64,000 bases of DNA from Zelopaecilomyces penicillatus (lineage: Eukaryota > Ascomycota > Sordariomycetes > Hypocreales > Pseudodiploosporaceae): NCBI GenBank assembly GCA_005765155.1, contig VCCP01000008.1:434001-498000 (forward strand). Reading direction: 5' to 3'. Each line of letters begins with the position of its first letter. The stretch's first letter is position 1. Below are positions 1 to 11,349 of the stretch, piece by piece. A program made the translations under genes and the position numbers. Below the pieces are notes generated by a model that did no database searches, was not told the origin of the DNA, and saw only the letters and a list, made by a program, of their open reading frames with translations.

Positions 1-1841
1 TCAACCAGGACTATACTTTCTGCGATACCTACCCGGCATTCTTGGTTGTGCCATCAAAGATATCCGATAATGTTCTAAAATATGCCCGCGAATTCCGCTC
101 GCGTAATCGCATCCCGGCACTATCATATATTCACCCTATCAACAACTGCACCATTACTCGGAGCTCCCAGCCCTTGGCCGGAATCACCAGAAAAACAAAT
201 GTTCAAGATGAGAGGCTCGTTGCTGCATCCTTCTCCGCATCAATGCCCGCAGGCAGCTCTGGAGACTCGACCCCAATGTCGAGCCAGCCAGAGGTATTCC
301 CTAGTGCCATGATGGAGTCAGAGCTATCTGAAACAGAGCGGTTGGAGGATGATCTTATTTCAAAGTCCATCGTCATGTTTGATGAGAAAACAGGAAAACG
401 TCTAGTCTATGGGGCTCAGCAGAGCAATCTCATTGTTGATGCACGCCCTACTATCAATGCCATGGTCAACCAAGTTCAGGGTATGGGTTCCGAGAATATG
501 GATAAGTATAAGTTTGCGCGGAAGATTTTCCTTAGTATTGAAAATATTCACGTCATGCGAAGTTCGTTAAATAAGGTCGTGGAGGCGTTGAAGGATGCAG
601 ATATCTCGCCGCTCCCGCCCAACCGGGAACTGCTACAACAGAGTGGCTGGTTGCGACATATCCATGACGTTCTTGATGGCTCTGCCATTATAACCCGGCA
701 AGTAGGTATTAATCACTCTCATGTTCTTATCCATTGCTCTGATGGCTGGGATCGCACGAGTCAATTGAGCGCACTATCCCAAATCATGTTGGATCCCTAT
801 TATCGGACCTTAGAGGGCTTTATTGTATTGGTTGAGAAGGACTGGCTATCATTTGGCCACATGTTTAGGCTACGATCTGGTCATCTCAACCATGAAGATT
901 GGTTCCCAGTCCAAAAAGACGCCTTTGCCGGCGCAAGAGTACAACCTGGAGAGAACGATGGACGTAACGACGCATTCCAGAATGTGCTCAGTGGCGCCAA
1001 ACGCTTCTTTAACCAGAATAAGGACGATGCGGACTTGGCTACAATGGGCGAGACCGCCTCTGTCAAGGTGGTTGATGACGAGGCTACAACACCCAAGATG
1101 GTCAGCCCCGTCTTCCACCAGTTTCTCGACTGCGTCTATCAGCTTATTCGGCAAAACAGCGATCGTTTCGAGTATAATGAGCGGTTTTTGCGCCGTTTGC
1201 TTTATCATCTGTATTCTTGTCAGTACGGAACCTTTTTGTATAATTCGGAAAAACAAAGGCATGATGCGAAAGCGTCAGAAAGAACCTCCTCAGTGTGGGA
1301 TTACTTCCTCTGCAGAAAATCAGAATTTACAAATCCTGACTACGATGGCACGGTTGACGATCATGTCAAGGGGCGTGAACGCATTATTCTTCCTCGCCTG
1401 AAGGACATCCGCTGGTGGCATCAGCTCTTTGGCCGTACGGATGACGAAATGAATGGAGCACTCAATGCTGCAGCTGTCGCGGAAAATGATAGACAGGCAG
1501 CTGTTTCAAGCCTTCATTATCCTAGTGCCTTACAGGCGGATGAGGAACCTGAAGCCTCAGAGCTGAGCCCCGAACCACCTAGTGTTTCTGAACCACCATC
1601 TGTCCTGACTGCAGTAGAGTCAGCTCATGAAACTCTGACTCCGAGTGCACAACAGGCTACTCTACGTCATAGTGCCTCTTCAGATGGCGTGAACCCTTTT
1701 GCTACTATCAGGGATGGAATCGCCGGTCTAAGTATTGGTCATACGGTGCTATCAAACTTCGGCCGTAGCGAAGAATCCCTTCAAGTCCCATCAAATGCAG
1801 CCCCAAAACGTAGCGACCAAGAACTTCAAGAAATGACATAG
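1..1841 (+). CDS. YMR1: Myotubularin-family phosphoinositide 3-phosphatase (Ymr1-like), 5' partial
   Basis: The frame is open from the first bases (codons from position 3) and ends at TAG 1839-1841, giving 612 visible residues; the start and the PH-GRAM part lie off the left edge. Near the left edge it reads YTFCDTYPA, then RSRNRIPALSY and CTITRSSQPL, a signature of the myotubularin catalytic domain. The catalytic loop CSDGWDR is encoded at 735-755, with the Cys nucleophile and Arg of the CX5R motif intact, so an active phosphatase is expected. Myotubularins remove the 3-phosphate of PI3P and PI(3,5)P2 on endosomal and vacuolar membranes. The last ~130 residues are Ser/Glu/Pro-rich and probably disordered. 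No intron is needed within the visible part. Oddly, the same frame stays open for about 140 codons beyond the TAG (see findings). The family call is firm; the symbol is by analogy with yeast. Confidence 0.93.
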   Translation, partial: NQDYTFCDTYPAFLVVPSKISDNVLKYAREFRSRNRIPALSYIHPINNCTITRSSQPLAGITRKTNVQDERLVAASFSASMPAGSSGDSTPMSSQPEVFPSAMMESELSETERLEDDLISKSIVMFDEKTGKRLVYGAQQSNLIVDARPTINAMVNQVQGMGSENMDKYKFARKIFLSIENIHVMRSSLNKVVEALKDADISPLPPNRELLQQSGWLRHIHDVLDGSAIITRQVGINHSHVLIHCSDGWDRTSQLSALSQIMLDPYYRTLEGFIVLVEKDWLSFGHMFRLRSGHLNHEDWFPVQKDAFAGARVQPGENDGRNDAFQNVLSGAKRFFNQNKDDADLATMGETASVKVVDDEATTPKMVSPVFHQFLDCVYQLIRQNSDRFEYNERFLRRLLYHLYSCQYGTFLYNSEKQRHDAKASERTSSVWDYFLCRKSEFTNPDYDGTVDDHVKGRERIILPRLKDIRWWHQLFGRTDDEMNGALNAAAVAENDRQAAVSSLHYPSALQADEEPEASELSPEPPSVSEPPSVLTAVESAHETLTPSAQQATLRHSASSDGVNPFATIRDGIAGLSIGHTVLSNFGRSEESLQVPSNAAPKRSDQELQEMT

Positions 1842-2867
1842 GAGGTCATGTTTCCAACGGAGGACTCCTTGTCTTACATGATCGTGGAAACCGAGGATAT
1901 TGCTCAATATGCGCAAAATCAGCCTCGAACCCTCCCCCAGTCCATAACCGTCGAAATGGAACGCCCAGAAACCAGCCAAGTTGTAGACGGCAATACTGGA
2001 GTTTGGGTTAGGTTGAAGGAAATGGTTTCTGAGTGGGAATTGGTGCATTCTTGTGAGCAAAAGGTTGGTAAACAAAGCGATGACGCGAGTAGTGGGTACT
2101 GCACATCTTGTTGCTGCTCAGGATGGCTATCGCCGCCAACCGTGCAGGATGTAGCGACGTCCTCAACTTCCTCATCGGGAGCCTTGCAGTTTCTTCGAAG
2201 TCTCAAAGGACTACTCGGGGGGAGAATGCCACAATTGGCAACAAAATTCGTATTGGCTCGATGAGCTAACAGCCCAAAGATTTAATGACATTGTTTGGGG
2301 CGTGTATTGGCTCAAGTTTGGCGGGAAATGAATTGTCACTTACGAATGAACATGTTTCGTTAATGCATGGGATGGTCCATCAGAAGCCTTTGGCAAGGGA
2401 AGACAGATAAAGTCCTAAGGAATTAGGGTTGTTCGTTAGATAGGACCATATAAAGGGAAGGGGCGCATTAGTCTAGTGTCTAGAAGACGGCGTAGAGGCG
2501 TTTTGCCCCTGGATGTAATCAAGCGTCAAAGATGATTTATCATTCACCGGCGTCTATTTAATCATTGTTGAGAGAATAACACAACGTGAGCGTCTCACTA
2601 AGATATGACTTTTGCGATACTTGATTTTCCGGTTTTTTTCTTCCATTGGATTTTTCCTGTTTTGGAGTCTATGTCGTAAAAAGTCATCCATCTTCAGATC
2701 CTCTTAGCTGCTTTATTCCGCGCTCTACAAGCACAACAACCTCAAATCTCTTTGGTTTCTATAAATAACCATCCCAAGTCTTCCCCATTTTCACCCCCTA
2801 TGTCGTCGATACTGAATTGCAGAATGTCGGTTGTGCAAGGCGTGTTCTTTCCACGTTCTGTAATAGA
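1842..2867. other. Convergent intergenic region after myotubularin and Phe-tRNA synthetase beta
   Basis: Both flanking genes end here. The first part (1842-2264) is an open continuation of the myotubularin frame. The rest is AT-richer, with no domain-bearing reading frame; it presumably holds both 3' UTRs. Confidence 0.5.
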
Positions 2868-4846
2868 TTATAAGAAGGTTTCGAGATTGATCTCCAGAGT
2901 GCTGACAGGGTATCTATGGCGGATTCAAGTTAGTGAGGGGGACACGATGAGAGAGAGATATTGAGATGGCGGGTGTGAACATACCTCAGATCAAACTTCT
3001 CCAACACGGTAGGATGCAAGATTCCAAACTCTCCAATTCGAGCCTCCTTGCCTCCCAGTCGCAGGTGAACAGAAGCGGCGTGACCATGGAAAAAGGTATC
3101 CTCGTTGAGCTCCTCAATCCAGTAGCCATCTGGCTTACCTTGATCGTTGGTTATGAAAGATGTGCGCAACATGAGTAGAACCCGGTCCAACAAGCCATGG
3201 ACAGCCTCAAAGCCGCTGGACTTGCCACACCAAGCAGCAGCAAAATGGCGCTCATTACGAGCCCTTCGCTCCTGAGACTCATCCTTGAAAATAACATCGG
3301 ACGCCTCGAAGATCTTAATGGGCAAACTATGGCCTTTGTTCTCGCGGATCGTCTTGATAAGACCAGGCAGCAATGAAGTTCGCACAACCTGGTATTCTTG
3401 TGTCTTGGGGTTGGCGAGACGAACCACAGTATTGCCATCATCTTTACGATTAAGCCAAGCAAAGTTCTCATCATGACTGCAGAGAACCAGGGGCATAACC
3501 TCGGTCCACCCAGCCATGGCAGACTCAATGCGGACAATGTCACTGAGCTTGTTTATCGGAAGCGGGGCTCCAACGGTGGCGCTTCGATTAGGGGATGAAC
3601 GAGGCAGCTTATTGAAGCCGTAGCAAACAGCAAGATCCTCCATGATGTCGGCCTGGTGAAGAACATCGGCACGAGTTGGGGGAATGGCAACTTCTAGCAA
3701 GTTGGCATCCGTGTCTGAGGGCCGGGAGATGTAGGACATCTTTGTGAGGTACTTGCACATGTTCTCCGGTGACTCCTGGAGACCAGTGCAGCTGTTCAGA
3801 TAGTCGATTTCGGCGTGGGTAACCCTGGGTCGGAGAGTGGGTGTCACTCGGGTTTGGTTATTATGCTCCGACACAATCTTGACGGGCTCGATTGTGAAGG
3901 GCTCAGCGCAGTATGTAGAGAACATGGTAACCATCATGTCGGTGACGATTTGTAGCTTGGTCAAATCGGTGGCCGTGATCTCTATAAAGACGTTGGTGGT
4001 ATTCACGGTAATTTTGGAGTGGTTGCCATTGATAATAGGGGGCAGCGAGCAAACAATCCGGTTGGCATCGTAAATAACAGGGTACACTGGCGCATCCCGA
4101 ATAATATGCAAATACCTGCCCAAGTGCTTATCGTTCTCATAAAAGGCCATGAGTTCCTCAGCGTTCATTTCCTTGGTCTGATTGAGAGGCGCAAACTTGA
4201 TATCCTTGGGTGGCAGCGCTTCGTAGGTGAACGGGCCCTTGATCGTGTCTAGATCGTGTGTTCCAATCGAAACTAAAGTTCGATTACGGGCCAGATTGAG
4301 ATGAAGCTTGTCCTGCAGTCCAATGAAGGAATCATAGCGGTCTTGAGTGAACTTGATGTTGCGCAGCACGGCACCGGCGACATAGGGTCGGACTTTCAGG
4401 GTGTCGGGTGTGACGGTGATAGTCTGCTGTTCCTCATCCTTAGGCTCAATCACCTTGAAGTTGGGCGGTTCAGTGCGGCCGAGGAAGATATTGAGGTTGA
4501 GGGCAATGCCCTCGAAGCAGAGCATGTCATATCGGTTGGCGGGGATCTCGATCTTGAGTTGAGGGGCTTCCTGCTGCCCGTTGACCACGGGACGCTCTTG
4601 GTTTTCCGTATCCTCGTCGAGTTCAATGCCAAATTCGAAGCAGAGGTCCTCGAACTCCTGTGTCGTGAACCTGTAGGTGGATATTTGTCAGTCATGGTGG
4701 ACTACTGGAAAGGCCAAATTTAGACAGAGGATAGATAGAGACGCCGTATAAAGGCATGGTGGGGGTGAATTGCAGATCTGGGAGGCCACATACTTCTGGC
4801 CAAGGGCCTCGAAGAGCTTATATTTGTCGACGGAAATAGTCGGCAT
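2868..4846 (-). CDS. FRS1: Phenylalanyl-tRNA synthetase beta subunit, cytosolic
   Basis: Three exons: 4846-4794, 4670-2985, 2913-2868 (complement), 594 residues, the usual length for eukaryotic cytosolic PheRS beta. The start reads MPTISVDKYKLFEALGQK; the first intron begins GTATGT and ends CAG, restoring KFTTQEFEDLC. The last intron (GTATGT...CCATAG) joins FDLR to YPVSTLEINLETFL, the conserved family ending. The frame alone reads past that donor into noncoding sequence, so the short last exon is needed. The protein carries the N-terminal substrate/tRNA-binding region, a B3/B4 editing-type domain, B5 and the inactive class II core-like domain. It forms the alpha2-beta2 enzyme that charges tRNA-Phe in the cytosol; the alpha subunit is not in this window. 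It is divergent from the PP2A scaffold gene across 1.3 kb. Confidence 0.96.
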
Positions 4847-6167
4847 GGTGAAGGATGCTGTTCAGTGTCCTTCTCCTATGTGTAGTTTTAATGTTCTTCT
4901 AACTTGGCCTTGTCGTCCGACAGATGACACTTGGGTTGAACATTGAGTCACAGGAATTTTTGGGCGAGCTTGCAGGAGCGCATGGCGGGGTGTGTCAGAT
5001 ATGACGGATGATGCGAAAGTACTTGTCCCAATCATGTTTACTGTGTAGGAATCCAGGTATCTCGCTAACTAGCACTTATGCTGCCTCGACGGCGGGGTGA
5101 TGGGTTGTCGGAACATCAATCCTCCTCTCTCCCCTCCCAGCCCCTCCCTACGAACTCTTGCTAGTCTGATAATAATTGTGAATGCTACAGTTGTTGGTTC
5201 TTGAAGAACCAGGGGGTGAGGTGAGGGGCAGCAATCAGAGCGCTGTAGGCTGTTATTAGCTCTCTTGTGGGAGCTACCTTTGCATTATTCACCACTACAG
5301 TCATGATCTCGGCTTGCTACCACTGTTGCCCCCTCAGCCAAGTAACATTTCAGCCTGTGCTGCGGCCAACGGCATGCGGGATGCTACTGCAATAGTTCTA
5401 CAGCAAAACCTAGCAACAACCTGCGAGTATAATTGAAAGAGACGACAGGGCTGTAAATAGCAGGCGTTTGCTTGGTACTTGGGCAGATATAGCCGTGACC
5501 TGACAACCTGGAATCCCCTCTCCACCAGCCCCCCTTATCGGCTCCCATATGCACAGGCTATTACAGGTACACTAAATGCGGGTAGGTCATGTAACCAGCT
5601 TGCTGTAAATCAGTTGCTACCCCGTACATTACAGGGACCTGGACCTGTACCAGCAACAGTGCCTGCCAGTGGCGGCTGCTGTGCAGCGGCTCTACGTGCC
5701 AACACCGCTTTGCTCACCCCCAACTCAGAACCCGTCAGCGCCTGGCTCTCCTGTTGGTCTCGGACCGGCAGCCCATCATCAAATCCCCCTCCATCCATCC
5801 ATTCAACCTGTATGCCCAGCGCGATTGTCTTCTCACGCCACCTTGCCACCATATTCACACTGACCTGCTCGCTATCTTCACTGTCCGTACTTGTTCTTTT
5901 CTGTTCTCACTGCCGTCGGGCTGTTGCATGGCCGTCGTCTCTGCTCTCGCTTCTCTCCCACCTACCCCAGCCTGTGTGTGTGTGCGTGTGTGCGTGCCTG
6001 GGCCTCCGCGCAAATCATTGCATCACCCACACACACACGCGAGTGGTTGTCTTCCTCCTCTCTCCATCTCCCGCTTTTCGTCGACCACAACGACCCGCAA
6101 CCTTTTTTCCCCCACGACGCAGCCCAGCTGTATCCCCGAGTGACGCGCTGCCACACCGTGACTCGCC
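4847..6167. promoter_or_regulatory. Divergent promoter and leaders of FRS1 and the PP2A A-subunit gene
   Basis: 1.3 kb between two divergent starts. The right half (5720-6165) is strongly pyrimidine-rich, typical of fungal leaders. A (TG)n run at 5973-5996 and a (CA)n run at 6027-6040 are complementary and could fold in the PP2A-A leader. An upstream ATG at 5928 opens a separate reading frame. No other gene is seen. Confidence 0.55.
5928..6143 (+). promoter_or_regulatory. Candidate uORF of 71 codons upstream of the PP2A scaffold subunit
   Basis: ATG at 5928 is open to TGA 6141-6143, 24 nt before the main ATG at 6168. It spans both the TG and CA repeats. It matters only if transcription starts upstream of 5928, which the sequence cannot show. 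Confidence 0.35.
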
Positions 6168-8510
6168 ATGGCTGAAGCGTCCAACGCCAACGATGAGCTG
6201 TATCCCATCGCGGTCCTCATCGACGAGCTCAAGGTAAAGCGGTGACAGACAGCCCGTCTGCATCTTCTCCCCCAGTCCGCAGCCCCGTCCTAACTTCTGC
6301 TTAGCACGACGATGTCCTTCTCCGCCTCAACGCCATTCATCGCCTCTCGACTATTGCGCTAGCTCTGGGCGCCGAGCGCACAAGAGACGAGCTTATTCCC
6401 TTTCTCGACGGTCGGTGGCCCCCCCACCATGTGCTTTTGCTTTTGCTATTCACCTCCAAGTATCTCGATGGACTCTAACATGGGCTGCACAGAGTCGGTT
6501 GAGGATGAGGATGAAGTTTTAGTTGCTCTGAGCGAAGAGCTCGGCGGCTTTGTCGAGTATGTCGGTGGCCCCGCATGGGGTCATGTTCTCCTCTCGCCAT
6601 TGGAAAACCTTGCCGCCATCGAGGAACCCGTCGTGCGAGACAAGGTAAGGACGCAGTCTTGCTCTTGTTAAATCAACCACGATTCGGTTTGCTGATTTAG
6701 CTAGGCCGTCGAATCGCTCAACAAGATCTGCGAGGAGCTGTCTCCGCAGCAGGTCGAGGAATATTTCATTCCTCTCACCGTCAGACTCGCCAAGGCAGAT
6801 TGGTTCACATCCAAGGTCTCGGGATGCGGCCTATTCACAGCCCCTTACAAGAAGGTTTCTCCTCCCGTCCAGGAGCAGCTGCGCCAACAATTTGGTCTGC
6901 TTGTCCACGATGAGACCCCCATGGTGCGTCGTCAAGCCGCAACCAACCTCGCCAAATTTGTCAAGGAGATGCCAGCTGCCATTGTCATTGACGAAATGAT
7001 ACCCCTCTTCCAACACCTTGTTCAAGACGACCAAGATAGTGTCCGGTTACTCACTGTTGAGATTCTCATTTCGGTCGCCGAGGGCGTCCCCAAGGAGCAG
7101 CAAGCTAGCCACGGCGTCTTGCTGACTTCGCTGAGAAATTTGATAGAGGACAAAAGCTGGAGAGTTCGTTACATGATTGCGGATAGATTTGAAAAGGTTT
7201 GTCAATAAACCTTTCCTCCATGTGTAGAGTTGGACTCTAGGCATACTAATATCGGTACTGCAGATTGCCAAGGCGGTTGATGAGGAGGTCGTTTCCAGAG
7301 ATCTCGTACCAGCCTTTGTGAAGCTTCTGAAGGACAACGAGGCCGAGGTTCGCACAGCCATTGCTGGACAGATTCCTGGATTTTGTGCGCTTGTGGATCG
7401 TGCAACTCTCCTCGAAGACATCATGGCAAGCATCGAGGATCTCGTGTCAGACACCTCTCAACACGTGCGTGCCGCGCTGGGAACCCAGATCAGCGGTCTG
7501 GCCCCTATATTGGGCAAGCAAGAGTATGTGTATTCCTGGTTTTTGCAAATTAGTAGCCGTACGCGAGGCTAATGCGTTTTTTTAAGGACTATTGATCATT
7601 TGCTGCCCATGTTCCTCCAGATGCTCAAGGACGAATTTCCGGAGGTTAGGCTCCACATTATTTCGAAGCTTGAGTTGGTGAATCAAGGTATTGTTCCTTT
7701 CTGAACGTGTGGCAAAATCAGACATACTAAAATAATTGTAGTCATTGGCATTGATCTTCTCTCACAGTCACTCCTCCCTGCCATTGTCCATTTGGCTGAG
7801 GACAAGCAATGGAGAGTGCGTCTCGCCATTATCGAGTATATCCCCCTTCTGGCTAGCCAGCTTGGCGTCAAGTTCTTCGATGAGAAGCTGAGCAATCTCT
7901 GCATGGGATGGCTTGGCGACACTGTTTTCTCCATTCGTGAGGCTGCTACACATAATCTGAAGAAGTTGACTGAGGTGTTTGGCGTGGAGTGGGCAAGTGA
8001 GGCTATTATCCCCAAGGTCATGGCCATGGGCAACCACCCGAACTATCTTTACAGGATGACTACCTGCTTTGCCATTTCGGTAAGACATTTAGTAGTTACA
8101 TTTTGGAGGCGTGTTTGATAGACGCTAACCGTGGGAAACAGACACTCGCATCGGTAGTGAGCATGGATGTCATTGCCAAGTCAATCCTGCCTATACTCGA
8201 CAAGATGGTTGAGGATGACATTCCCAACATCCGATTCAATGTCGCCAAGACCTATTCTGTTGTCATTAACGCTCTCCAGCGCCTCCCTGACCAGGGAACA
8301 CTTTACACAATAGAGCAGCAAGGTACTGAGACGACGCCGTCGCCTCGGGGTGCGGAATTGATCCAACAACGGGTCGTGCCTAACCTGAGCAAGCTACAGA
8401 AGGATGATGATGTAGACGTCCGATTCTTCGCGACCACAGCTGCTGCTGAGGCCTCTGGATCCGGCTCCTCGGCGGCAGCCGGCGGGGAGCCTATGAATAC
8501 ATCACCATAG
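6168..8510 (+). CDS. TPD3: PP2A 65-kDa regulatory (scaffold) subunit A, HEAT-repeat protein
   Basis: Eight exons: 6168-6233, 6305-6410, 6493-6644, 6705-7196, 7264-7523, 7587-7687, 7742-8079, 8142-8510; phases agree throughout, giving 627 residues. All introns are short GT-AG. The protein is a chain of HEAT repeats from about residue 10 to 600, with family-typical stretches such as DKSWRVRYMIADRFEKI, LHIISKLELVNQVIGID and DKQWRVRLAIIEYIPLLA. It is the scaffold that joins the PP2A catalytic C subunit to a variable B subunit in cytosol and nucleus. The C-terminus carries a Ser/Ala/Gly-rich tail (SGSGSSAAAGG) beyond the last repeat; human PR65 lacks such an extension, while fungal members often have one. 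The start codon is the first ATG after the CT-rich leader and gives MAEASNANDELYPIAVLIDEL, typical of the family. Confidence 0.97.
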
Positions 8511-9452
8511 ATGAGAGAAACGTAATGAAGCAAATTCTTTCTTGCCACACGCCCGCTTGTTTTATTCTCCCATGGTCGCCCGTTCCACTCGCTGTCTAGC
8601 CCTTGCAATTTGCTATCAGCCAAGTCCTGCCAAATAACTCGACGGCTGTTGAGTTCACATAAGATGGTGATTAAGTAGCAAAAAAGCTGGCGTTGGGAGA
8701 GCTTAGGCCCCGGAGAACTGGAGTAAGACTATGGGGTGTGAACGCAGAGAATGCATAGTATAAAAATTTCTAGGGAACAGAGAAGAAGAGAACGAATAAT
8801 GCAGGCAAAACATGAAATGAAAACGATGCGCGAAAGCAAAACGCAGGCCATGATTGATCCCAAAAGCTCAGATTAAGGGTTGGGATGTATGATATAGAAA
8901 CTTGATTTTTTCTCATTCTTTTCTTTTTATCTCACTTTCCCTCCCTACTTTCCACCATCTCACCACCGAGTGCGGCCACAAGAAAGTATAATGTGTGTGT
9001 TTGTGTACTTCAACTTACAAGACAGTAGAGGAATGTTTAGGCCAGGATATTTCGAATTAAAAGAAGTGTGATGACATTGATACCGAGTAGGTATTTTCCA
9101 AAAAGCTTGTACACTTTCGATAATGCGACAAAAAGTTGTATAGAGGTTTGTTTAGTTGGCTAATAGGGGGTTGATAAAATACGAGGGGCCTTGTGTGTTC
9201 TATTCTCTCCATCACACAACTGCTCCTTGACGTGCATTACCCAGTACCTTGTCCCTTTTTTTGTTTACTTCGCTTTTCGTCTTTCGATTTGAATTTCGCA
9301 TAGGTTTTTTTTTTACTCTTCTGTCTGTTATTTCATCATTTCTTGTTCAACTTTATTCTTTTTCTTTTAGCATTTCCCCTTCTCCCCACAGGCAGCCTGC
9401 CTGCCAGCCAGCCAGCAAACTGCCTTCTACCTTTTCCCTTCTCTATCTCTTA
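8511..9452. other. Convergent 3' region between PP2A-A and EFM4
   Basis: Both neighbours end here. The sequence is AT-rich with T-rich runs around 9250-9370 and CAGCC/CTGCC repeats near 9390-9415. No supported gene. Confidence 0.5.
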
Positions 9453-10524
9453 TTACTGTCTACGAAATAGCAACGTACTGACAGTCTGGCCTCCCACGCC
9501 ACCAAACTGAAAGGACGGGAACGCGATCCTCCCTACAACGGCTAGCTCAGGCCCTTCAAACCAGCCGCGCAGCTCGATCTCTGTCCAGTTGCAGCTGGTG
9601 ATGAGGAACAGTCCGCCAGCGGGGCGCATCAGCTGCAGTAGGCGGTCGCGGTAGCCCTCGCAGTGGCGGCGTCCGAGAGAGTCCTTGTCTTCGCTGAGGC
9701 TGATGGCGTCAAAGGTGCCCTTGTCGAGGACGACGTCCCAGCCGCCGGGTGTGGAAGGGGTAGAGAGAGGGCCGGCGAGGACATCCCATTCGTGGAATTC
9801 GATCGGTGGGTGGGCGTTGTGTTTTCTATTTGTGGTGGTAGTGTTGCCGTCAGTTTTATCAGCTTCGTCTTCGTCGTCGTCGTCGTCGTCGTTTCTGTTT
9901 GCAGCCCACCACTCCTCGTGCATAGCAGATATCTGGTTCGCCAGAGCCACACTATGCGCACTATAATCCACGCCCATCATCCGCCCATTCCAGTCCTCGT
10001 TGCGCAGCTCAAACAGCACCGAGCCATTGCCGCACCCAAGATCCAGAAACGACGTCGTCGCCCGCGGCAGCGGCGCGAGCGGCACATCTACCTGACCCCC
10101 TGACCCTTCCCGCTCGTCTTCGTCCTCGTCCTGCGCGAGCCCGGCTAGAAAGTCGATCATCCTAGCCTCGGCGTCGGAGTCTTCGAACCAGCAGGTGCCA
10201 ATGTCGCTTGGATCGGCTGCATTGTTTGCTAATTCTCTTGTGTAGATCTTGTCCCAGCTAATTGGAGGGTGGGGGGGACCCAAATTCCCATCATGTTAGC
10301 CAAACGCTGAAGTATAGTATTGGGGCTCACTTTTTGTTGGTCAAGGACAGCATGGGGACGTTGTACAAAAGCAGTGTAATTAGATGTCTACATGCCAAAG
10401 CTTCTTCTACACATCACCAACCCGTTTCAAGCCAGCATGGATGTTCCAAGCGGAAGAAAAAATAAAGCACGTACTATTCCTTGGTGCCCAGTTCGGACGG
10501 CGGAAGATGCTCTGGATGCGCCAT
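9453..10524 (-). CDS. EFM4: Protein-lysine N-methyltransferase, Efm4/METTL10 type
   Basis: Two exons, complement of 10524-10475 and 10257-9453, 284 residues. Exon 1 encodes MAHPEHLPPSELGTKEY; the intron (GTACGT...AATTAG) restores YWDKIYTRE, the family's conserved N-terminal motif, so the ATG at 10524 is preferred over anything in exon 2. SAM-binding motif I reads FLDLGCGNGS (about residues 87-96), followed by GVDYS (motif II) and VLDKGTFDAISLS, the post-motif typical of Efm4. The end, GGVGGQTVSTLLFRR, is also conserved. Yeast Efm4 and human METTL10 methylate elongation factor eEF1A in the cytosol; that substrate is inferred from family. An Asp-rich insertion (about residues 140-165, run of seven acidic residues) interrupts the Rossmann fold between strands and is likely a surface loop. 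Confidence 0.93.
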
Positions 10525-11349
10525 TGCGTTTTGTTCTTCTTCCACTCCACCACTCTCTGGCTCGATTGACAAAAGTCGCTAATCAGTATGGCAATAGATT
10601 GAGAAGTAAGGATTATGAAGAAACCAGAGAGAAATAGTATTCAAGTTGTAGCTGTGTAAAAGTTTTAGACCTGCACAGCGTCGGGGGAAGAAAAAACTTT
10701 CTTGATAATATATATTGTTCTGCGCGTAGTTACGTTATCATGCTCCTCCGCATGCGAGGGTTCAGTAACTTTTTGTCGGCATCGGCCATCCAAAATAAAT
10801 GGCAGAAACATTGAGGGGTAGAGTTCGCTGCCGAAGGAAGCAGGCGGTGTGCTTTTTATGGAGGGGCAATGTTGGTGGAACTCCATGCATCAGCGGGTGG
10901 TGAATTTGAACTCTTGATTAGCAGTTCTAGTGAAAGACTACAGCCGCTTTCTAATAGATGGGAAGATACAGTTAACATTCACGTCGTCGAGCTCCATTTG
11001 TCAGTTCAAAATTTCACAAGTGCCTTCATCTCAGCGCATTACGAAAACCGCCAATGTGTCAAAAAATATCGATTTCACGTCATCCAGCTCGTATTCATGA
11101 TATATGAGTGCTGGCAATAATACACAAAAATAGAAGCTCTCGCTGAATATGAGAGCTTGTGTCCCAAATTATGCTCAGAGCCAAGACGACAGTCGTGAAA
11201 AAGAAAAAAAAAATAGAAACGCTTCCCATGCATAACCAACATTTCGCGCCAGTAATAGCCGCAGCAATTCATAAGAATCCAATGAAAACCAGCAATAGCA
11301 GAATTAGCCTCATCCGGAAAAAAACCTTCTTGGGTCAAGAAGCTATCAA
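10525..11349. other. Intergenic region between TIF6 3' end and EFM4 start
   Basis: Tandem minus-strand genes with an 825-bp spacer holding the TIF6 3' UTR and the EFM4 promoter. Mostly AT-rich; no supported gene or RNA. Confidence 0.5.

Noticed and set aside
9453..9480. Possible extra intron at the EFM4 end (GTACGT...CGTAG)
   Set aside because: Reading through gives the conserved family ending TVSTLLFRR, so the donor-like word is coincidental.
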